Positions 22,691 through 23,009 of a DNA stretch of 23,009 nt are shown here, piece by piece (positions within the stretch are counted from its first letter, which is position 1; each line of letters begins with the position of its first letter). The position numbers and the translations under genes were made by a program. This stretch comes from Candidatus Moraniibacteriota bacterium (GTDB lineage: Bacteria; Patescibacteriota; Minisyncoccia; Moranbacterales; UBA1568), in the NCBI GenBank assembly GCA_023261685.1, contig JAHFOM010000008.1:1-23009 (forward strand), in the 5' to 3' direction. The notes beneath the pieces are model-generated. The model worked only from the letters and a program-made list of their open reading frames with translations. It was not told the origin of the DNA and made no database searches.

Positions 22691-23009
22691 TCATTTATTA
22701 TTTATCTGTTTTGAATCTGTCTTGAACTCATTGTCGCGCAGTTCGCGTTTGATATGCGCTTTGGCGGAGGAGGTTTTGACAGATTGGAGCCAGTCTCGGC
22801 TCGGTTTCTTTTTTTCCTTGACGGTGAGGATCTGTATGACTTCTCCATTTTGGATATGATAGTCGAGCGGTACCATTTTTCCATCCGCTTTGGCGCCGAC
22901 TGCCCGGTCGCCTATCTCGCTGTGAATGGCGTACGCGAAGTCGATCGGCGTGGCTTCTTCGGGGAGATCGATGATATCACCCTTCGGCGTAAAGGCGAAG
23001 ATGTGGTTT
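22691..23009 (-). CDS. rel: RelA/SpoT family protein, C-terminal part (truncated by window end)
   Basis: Makes and/or degrades (p)ppGpp. Only the last 105 residues are visible; the catalytic domains lie beyond base 23009. The visible part is a TGS domain: FAFTPKGDIIDLPEEATPID, then FAYAIHSEIGDRAVGAKADG, KMVPLDYHIQNGEVIQILT and the family motif PSRDWLQSVKTSSAKAHI. The frame stops (TGA) only about 20 residues after that motif, whereas long RSH proteins continue for some 250-300 residues through helical, zinc-finger/RIS and ACT domains. So this is a short form ending after TGS. It is convergent with pilB. Confidence 0.92.
   Translation of the reverse strand, partial: NHIFAFTPKGDIIDLPEEATPIDFAYAIHSEIGDRAVGAKADGKMVPLDYHIQNGEVIQILTVKEKKKPSRDWLQSVKTSSAKAHIKRELRDNEFKTDSKQINNK

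Overview
The window looks like a chromosomal segment of a bacterium of the Candidate Phyla Radiation (Patescibacteria), most likely a Parcubacteria-like lineage. This is inferred from several points together: a 23S rRNA gene split by a self-splicing intron with a LAGLIDADG endonuclease, no 16S gene beside the 23S-5S pair, short mostly single-gene transcription units, a fused phosphoglucose/phosphomannose isomerase, an RNase J with a long basic N-terminal tail, a secreted protein with a C-DG-N-E-VDCGG-C-C cluster, and few Shine-Dalgarno sites. TGA serves as a stop (for example ychF), so the code is the standard bacterial one. No phage, transposon, CRISPR or defence cluster is visible; the only mobile element is the intron.

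Layout. 1-1957: 3' part of fusA (EF-G). 1958-2479: GC-rich palindrome, good promoter and a hairpin-rich rRNA leader. 2480-6215: 23S rRNA gene, interrupted at 5165-5970 by an 806-nt group I intron that lies inside the sarcin-ricin loop and carries an I-CreI-like homing endonuclease. 6333-6448: 5S rRNA. 6677-7525: anchored secreted protein. 7747-9186: rodA and secG. 9289-10950: membrane-anchored oligopeptide-type solute-binding protein. 11068-12093: PGI/PMI. 12177-12348: an internally deleted 34-nt tRNA-Leu relic followed by an intact tRNA-Leu(CAG). 12527-14620: RNase J. 14691-14950: gene-free block with a long hairpin. 14999-16132: trpS with an inserted segment. 16206-17540 (minus): phosphomannomutase, sharing a bidirectional terminator with trpS. 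17677-18726: ychF. 18816-20679: consensus promoter with CIRCE operator, structured 5' UTR and groL. 20873-22618: pilB. 22691-23009 (minus): C-terminal end of a short RelA/SpoT protein.

The genes are mainly housekeeping: translation (EF-G, rRNA, tRNA-Leu, TrpRS, YchF), RNA decay (RNase J), protein folding and export (GroEL, SecG), wall synthesis (RodA), sugar-phosphate interconversion (PGI/PMI and phosphomannomutase, consecutive steps from fructose-6-P to mannose-1-P), type IV pili (PilB) and stringent response (Rel).

The most unusual points are the intron in the sarcin-ricin loop, next to the gene for the factor that uses that loop; the mini tRNA-Leu; a nested RNA structure between CIRCE and the groL start codon; an RNase J lacking the expected His of beta-CASP motif C; a TrpRS with about 50 extra residues; a YchF with NVSD in its G4 motif; and a recurring class of imperfect-palindrome tracts in the intergenic gaps.
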